Origin: Megaleporinus macrocephalus
Lineage: Eukaryota; Chordata; Actinopteri; Characiformes; Anostomidae
Reading direction: 5' to 3'
Assembly: GCA_021613375.1 (NCBI GenBank)
Contig: CM038709.1
Span: forward strand, 32,750,415 to 32,814,414
Length of the DNA stretch: 64,000 nt
The notes below the pieces were generated by a model, which did not search any database, had not been told where the DNA came from, and worked only from the letters and a program-made list of their open reading frames with translations. Below are positions 58,006 to 64,000 of this stretch, one piece after another. Within the stretch, counting starts at the first letter, position 1. Every line of letters begins with the position of its first letter. Position numbers and translations under genes: made by a program.

Positions 58006-58696
58006 ATCCAAAAAGAAAAAAAAACCATATCAAAACCCTGACTAAATAAACTGGATTTATAAGTTCAGTACATGTTTACATGTATCACACCAGCAAAATC
58101 TTTATGCCTCTGGACATTAAAAGGAATCTGTTATGCTTTTCCAGTTTTTACTGTCCTTTAGTGTGTTACATAGCTGTGCATGTAAACCATTTGCAAAGTT
58201 ATAAAGCCTAAAGTACATACCAGAGGGAGAAACTCTTTTCCACAGAAAACACTTTTATCAGCAGCCCAAAATGCCCTGTTGGAATTTTCAAAGTAATGTC
58301 ATCTTTTCTCAGTTCTTCTTGCCTGCAGGTCTCACACAACATAAAAATACTACTACACTACTACTGTACCACAGATGTATAGTATGACAATAATATAGTT
58401 TTGGGAAAATTGAAGCATGCAGGATAGGAAGGAGACCAAGAGCTTTATGATTTAATCCAGCCCACCTCAAACTTTACCTGTATTTCTCTTGCCATACATG
58501 CAAACAGCATTGTCTTTGTGGACATTGGCTTATAACAAAAGGTTATTTGAGATGCAGTTCTTGATGAATTTATTGTGTTCCTAAGGCAGGAAGAGCGAGA
58601 TACCATCTCTGTAGGCTGTAGCTGTAGTGGTTAATTAAACAATCATTTTTAAACATACACACCATAGAAGACTTGAATATGTTGTAAAGAACCTTA

Positions 58697-58698
<2 letters not shown>

Positions 58699-58784
<86 letters not shown>
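58699..58784. repeat. (TA)n microsatellite
   Basis: About 43 TA dinucleotides, the longest pure dinucleotide array in the window. Confidence 0.98.
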
Positions 58785-58787
<3 letters not shown>

Positions 58788-61700
58788 GACAGATATATAG
58801 AGATAACAGCTATAAAAATTGCATAGCATCTTGTGAATGCCTTTGTAGCAAGAGAATAAATAAACTATTGACATGTAAAAAAGGAACAACAACTTTGATT
58901 CTTTTTGAGTTGCTTAGTGTAAACAGCCAAAATGCATTTACATTGCAGGCAGCTCGTATGTTACATGCCACTAATATAAAATTTTTACAGTTTAGAGCCA
59001 AATTTAAAGCAGCTGAATGGCCTAATATCAGGCACGCCTGAAAGCTTTTATCTGACCGTGTGCAGCTACTTTTTTTTAGCATTTTAAAAGTTCTAAAAGT
59101 ACAAAAACAACGATACCTAAACAAGATGTATTTACTTTTGGCTATGTCTTGCTCAGTATGCATCACTATGCTTCAACCCACCTCTTACCATAGTAGTGGT
59201 AGCTATAGCGAGGGGCACATATCTTTGGCCTATTGTCGTTTTGCAGTTTCATACAACATGGCATTGTACATGATATCCATGACAAATAATCATACTGTAT
59301 TTAGAGAAAGGGTAAGGGTTTCTCTGTAAGGATGAACTGGTTGTCCTTAGAGTATTCTGAATACTGACAACCAATCTAAATGGATTCTGACAGGTATTCT
59401 TCTGCAAAATGTTATGTGCAGGGTTTATGTAATACCTGCGGCGCCTTACTAATCAGTGAGATTTTGTTGAGGGCGAAGCATTCTCCCCCTCTCTTTATTT
59501 CTTTCGCTCCCTCACTCACTCTCAGAGCTGCTAGCTACAAAGGTCTGGCAAACAGATCAGAGCAGTGGGAGGGAGGTCAGCTTGTTCGGACCGCAAGAGG
59601 GGAGAGGTTCTCAGTTATTCCGAAACATTTCACACTAATTTTGCATCTGCTTTCCTGAAGGTGATCTGTGAGATAACCCCAGCAAATAAACACGACACCT
59701 CATTCCAGGAATGCTATCAGCAGTTGAGGTTTTCTCAGACAATAGCTATTCAAGCTTTCTTGTCTGTTTGAGTGTGAATAAAAGATATGCAAGTGTGTGA
59801 GAGAGAAAGAGAGAGCGAGAGAGAGACAGTTCTTAGCAGTAATGACCTTGTAGTGCACACTTCTTGCTATAATGATTGTGACCTCTTGAAAGACTTCTTA
59901 AAGTCTTTTCCAGCATTCGTATTCAAATACAAATTCAACCCTTTATATATGCAGGGAAGCCCAGCTGGGACTGAAAGCTCTCAGTGAGCAGGGGAATCTA
60001 AAATACACCTCGACCTACTGAAGTGTAACAAATAGTGTAATTCTTTTTTGGATTCTTGCCCAGCTATCTCCCCAGTGTTAGCTATCGCCAGTTCCCACTC
60101 ACTGTCTGACTTTTCTTTTATGATACAGCGCCAACCAATCTGAGCCTGAGAAGCCACACACATGCTTCCCCCAAGACACAGGTAGCTGACCACCATATCT
60201 TTTCAAAGACGATGACGGAGGGTCATGCATTCTTAAGATTTGTCGGTTGTTGGCTTGCACGCATGGTTCTAGTTTAATCGGTACACAGTTGTGTGCAAAC
60301 ATCACTAAAGTCAGACAGCACCCACCACTTAAAATAAAATACAAGTAATTCATTTTTTAGCATCAGGGGAAAAGCAGATGTAATTAACAGGTCATAGCAG
60401 AAGCGTAGAAGAAGATCACTAAAGATTAATAAGATATATATTTTTCAGTATTTAGTGTTTCCAGTCCTTGCCTTTATTTTAGCTTCCATCCTTTTTCGGA
60501 TACTTTAAGAATTTTTTAAAACTTTATGCCTAAGATGGCCCGTTTTAGTGTTTTTATGTAAATGTTCTTCTGATTTGTCTGTTTTCTATTCTGAGTAACA
60601 GCTTCTTAAGAGCTACACATTCTTTCAGACCTATAGTGTTGAGTTTTGCGAGATTAGACAAAAACACTTGTGGGTTGTTTTAGATCTGAAGAAAGAGTAG
60701 AGCCTGATTTTCTCCTGGCTCTTAAAGATAAATATAAAGATGAAAAGAATTTAAGCACAGTTTGGCTGATGCTTTTAGGCCATGCATGATTGTGTAAAAA
60801 GTTTTGGAAACTGCTGTTCTGTCACTTTCTTTCCACTTCATTGTGCAAGTTGATTATCTTATATCTAATCTCGTTGGAAACATCTACTAAAACATGAATA
60901 ACTTGCATTTACATTGACCATTTTGACTGGACTGGATAAATGGGCGAGGTCTCTAACTTATGTACAGTAGATCTTCTATTATTGTGGTGTGGTGGTGATA
61001 AAGAATCAGAGGAGGCCATAAATCCTGCTCAAAGCTTTGCTTGTTGTTGAATAAACTGCTAGAAAAACAGCCAGCTGGTCACTTCACGCTATAAACAACC
61101 TGCTGAAGATGACCACCACCCACACTACCCAACTACACCCACAGTCTGGCCCAAAACACATAATACAACACAAACAACACCTCTAACTAACCACAACCAT
61201 GTAAACAACAACACAATAGCAGTCCTTTTTAGAGGGATGCATGCCATCCATGAGCCTTGTGTATGCCCTTTTTGTATGGCACGCTCGAGAGGCAGCCCTT
61301 ACGTGGAGGTTTCTTATACTTCACACTGGTTGTTCACACTGGTGCATCTGATTTGAAGAACCTCTTATGAAAAAGCCCTGTGTAGGGTAGCTGAATGTGT
61401 GCACTGCCTAATTGTGTGGCAAATGTAAAGCATTAGTATGCACTCCTGTTGAAGTAAGTCATACCTTCCATCCAGAGAACACAACCACGGCTGCTCTCTT
61501 GAAGGGCTTTGGCAGTGTTAGCTTTCCAGCTCTTGTCCTGGCAATAGAATTCAACACTCTTAGCCAGTTGCACCACTCGAGAGCTCAACAAATACCATAA
61601 TCTTCTGACTATATGAAGTCCAAATATGCATCAAAAACAAAACAATACACTCAAACCACATGCTAATCTTGTCTTCCAGTTTAGCGCTGCTTTTTTCCAC

Positions 61701-61944
61701 ATGTTCTCAATGACCTTCACCATTTGGAAGTGCACAGCACTTATGTTACGTAAGTGACCACTCACAGGACAAGGGGAGGAGGAGACCACAAGGAGCAATG
61801 TTTTCTGCAGGAAAGTACTCGTCATCAGCGTCATCAGGTCTTAAGAAATGATCAGCAATAAACTATATGTCTAAATTTCTCCATCTCTCCAATGTCCATT
61901 TCTTCTGATATCACGAATATTAATAGGGCATTTGGGCTTTACAT

Positions 61945-62262
61945 TAGATGTTGGAACATTGATGTAAGAATTTGACTGTATTCAGCCCAAGCATTAGTGA
62001 AGTCAGGTACCGATGTTGAGTAATGAGTTTTATATCACAAATGCAGCTCCTTTTTCCAAAGGTGTTGGATGGAGTTCTACGGTGCAGTTCTGCTTTCCAA
62101 TGCTGGGCTTTATACCCTCTAGTTAATGCTTGGTGATCTTAGGCTCATGTACAGCAGCTCCAGTACTTTTTTTTGGAACTTTCTGATGGAAAACTTTAAA
62201 ATAGCTGAATTCACTAATTAAAAGGGATGTCTGGATACTTTTGGACATATTGTGTGTTGTTG
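61945..62262 (-). mobile_element. internally deleted Tc1-like element, copy 2
   Basis: It contains GATGTTGGAACATTGATGTA (61949), ATTTGACTGTATTCAGCC, AAAGGTGTTGGATGGAGTTC (62059), TTAGGCTCATGTACAGCAGC (62139), and the terminal GTCTGGATACTTTTGGACAT (62230). It aligns with 44000-44312 and with the two ends of one fish Tc1-like family, with the centre missing. Confidence 0.65.
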
Positions 62263-63272
62263 GTACGCTAAGTAATGCTAAAGGTGTTGAAATGATAGTT
62301 TACCACTTCAGCACAAAAAATGCAACATCAATTGAAACTTTCATTCTTTTATCTAGCCCTACATTCTAGCTCTTCTTCAGTTTGAATAGAACACAAACTC
62401 AGATGTAGAGAACTGGTTCCCTGCTTGAAAGTGAGAGTGGAGCTTCTAAAAACCACCTCACTGCTTTAAGAAAAATAAAGCGAAATGGAAGGCGGTGTTG
62501 CTCTTCATGAAAGCACACGTTTGTTTGTTCCAGTGTGCACAGAAATACTGAAGCATTTCACCACTCTCCTGCCTCTTTGGTGTACCATATCACATTTGTA
62601 GCCTTCAATTATCCATTCTGCTATGCAATTGACTGCTCTCAGTGGATCACTGCTATCTTGTTAAATGCCAACATCACTTTAACATTTAGCCAGTCAACCT
62701 CTCAATCCCAGAAATAGAAGGTCTTTCAAATGGAAAATCTAAGTGTCCAAGGCTTCACATTAATATCAGCTTTGAACAATTATACACGGTTGGATGTAAG
62801 ACATCGTTAAAAGCTTCACTCAGAAGGCAAAAAATATGTGATGTGAAAAATACAGACAGTCTTCACATCCGGAGAAAGCATGTAAGTAAAGTCAACGTGA
62901 ATCAGAAATCACATTCTCCTTGAGTGAAATGCACTTTTAGGGTCTCTGAGTGTTTCACTTGGTGATAGGTAGAAAGGGTAAAAGGCATGGTAATAGTTGT
63001 ATTGTAATGTTACTTTTCTCTACCTGCTTGCCTACAGTGGTTTAATAAGCTGTTGTCAAATAGATTTTTTTTAATGTATGTAAAAGTCACTATTTAATCA
63101 GAGACTATGGCAAACAATTTTGTCTTGTTGCCTCTTTCTGCAGACTACCAAGTAGCAAGTCCACCAAAAGAAAAGAAAACTGGCATGGGTGTTTTTTTAT
63201 TTTTATTAAATAAAATGTTTCCCCTTCATAACTATTATTACATCAACTAGGACACTGTTGGCTCTATGTATA

Positions 63273-63411
63273 TGCAATGCTCTGACTCTGTATTGAGTTT
63301 CTGTGACTCTGTATTGAGTTGCTGTGACTCTGTATTGAGTTGCTCTGACTCTGTATTGAGTTTCTGTGACTCTGTATTGAGTTTCTGTGACTCTGTATTG
63401 AGTTGTGTGCA
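63273..63411. repeat. 21-bp minisatellite, 6 units
   Basis: The unit is GACTCTGTATTGAGTT followed by a variable pentamer ending in a T (for example TCTGT, GCTCT). The 21-bp length is a multiple of three, so both strands stay open and read as 7-residue repeats. Nothing else suggests coding. Confidence 0.95.
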
Positions 63412-63479
63412 GTTGTGCTGCTGTGACAACACAACTGCAGCTTTCTTCATATAAAAATTACTGACTGCCACAATTTTTC

Positions 63480-64000
63480 ATATAGATTTATTAAACCACT
63501 TACAGCATGAACCTTTGAAGGCACCATGTTTTAGGTAAGCAAATGTAAAGGAACAGATATATAAAGTATATTTAAAGTAAATGCTTAATATTTGGTTGTA
63601 TGTCCTTTGCAATGATTGCATCAAGTCAAAACCCCACTAACATCACCAAACTTCTTTTGTGATGCTTTTCCAGTCTTTTACTGTACTTTATTTCAATTAC
63701 AGTTTATTTTAAGATATTTCAGCCCTCTTTTCAGGAGCTGAAATGCATTCCTAGTGGAGTTAAGGTCTGTTGGTTGATTTGACCAGTTTAAAATCCATGG
63801 TACACAATTCAGTAAACCTCTGAATTTATTTTGCTGCTGTCTTCATGAGTTACATCACGCATTGAGATCAATGAGCCTCTTCCAGTAAGCAGCCACGCGA
63901 GGTCATGCAAGGTCAAGGCCTGCCACCACCTCCACCATGCTTCACTGTTTGTATGGTTTGGATCCTGAGCAGATTTTTTATACTCTTTGGGCTTTTCATC
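63480..64000 (-). mobile_element. Tc1-like transposon, cut by the window edge
   Basis: The plus strand carries the reverse complement of the 3' half of a fish Tc1-like transposase: CCTTTGCAATGATTGCATCA (63604), GGAGCTGAAATGCATTCCTA (63735), GACTTGACC-like GATTTGACCAG (63776), CCACCACCTCCACCATGCTT (63921), GGTTTGGATCCTGAGCAG (63955). It appears to be the same family as 5725-6440 in the opposite orientation. Decayed; the rest lies outside. Confidence 0.7.

Larger units (their letters stand above)
56984..64000 (+). other. itgbl1 intron 5 (partial)
   Basis: The intron holds an ATC-rich patch (57475-57515), a SINE (57691-58005), a TA array (58699-58784), a GA tract (59799-59829), a deleted Tc1-like element (61945-62262), a 21-bp minisatellite (63273-63411) and part of another Tc1-like element at the right edge. 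The stretches 58010-58690, 58800-59790, 59840-61940 and 62270-63260 hold nothing recognised. Confidence 0.75.

Overview
The window is nuclear DNA from a vertebrate, almost certainly a ray-finned fish. It holds the 5' parts of two neighbouring genes arranged head to head. The evidence is multi-exon genes with GT/AG splice sites and long introns, coding sequence very close to human NALCN and ITGBL1, and a repeat content typical of teleosts: many decayed Tc1/mariner-like elements, a tRNA-derived SINE, hAT-like and piggyBac-like non-autonomous elements, and long TA, CA and minisatellite arrays. Several of the palindromic repeats resemble ones I associate with ostariophysan fish (characins, catfish). 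That narrower placement is an inference with low confidence.

Left third (1 to about 19960, minus strand): nalcn, the sodium leak channel. A probable non-coding first exon with a CpG-rich promoter lies near 19.8 kb. Six coding exons follow leftward at 13.7, 11.8, 7.0, 6.8, 5.4 and 0.8 kb. Together they encode the first 265 residues: the cytoplasmic N-terminus, segments S1 to S5 of domain I and the start of the domain I pore loop. The rest of the gene lies beyond the left edge. Intron 6 carries a decayed second copy of exon 6.

Middle (about 20 to 24.9 kb): the roughly 5-kb interval between the two genes' 5' ends. It holds a piggyBac-like MITE, a Tc1-like remnant, half of a palindromic element, and a 2-kb minisatellite of about 30 units of 61 to 67 bp.

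Right part (24935 to 64000, plus strand): itgbl1, integrin beta-like 1, a secreted protein of cysteine-rich integrin-type EGF repeats. Five exons are present (signal peptide plus the first repeats, 235 codons). The remaining exons lie beyond the right edge. The introns (7.3, 16.6, 3.9, 3.6 and more than 7 kb) are filled with transposon remnants, palindromic MITEs and tandem repeats.

The two genes are not known to work together: NALCN sets neuronal resting excitability and ITGBL1 is an extracellular matrix-associated protein. Their adjacency and divergent orientation match the human arrangement on chromosome 13q, so this is a conserved syntenic block. I found no tRNA, rRNA, CRISPR or intact transposase gene, and no convincing new protein-coding system. 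The most interesting features are structural: the pseudo-exon, the higher-order minisatellite between the promoters, the nested SINE-in-MITE, and two palindromic repeat families.
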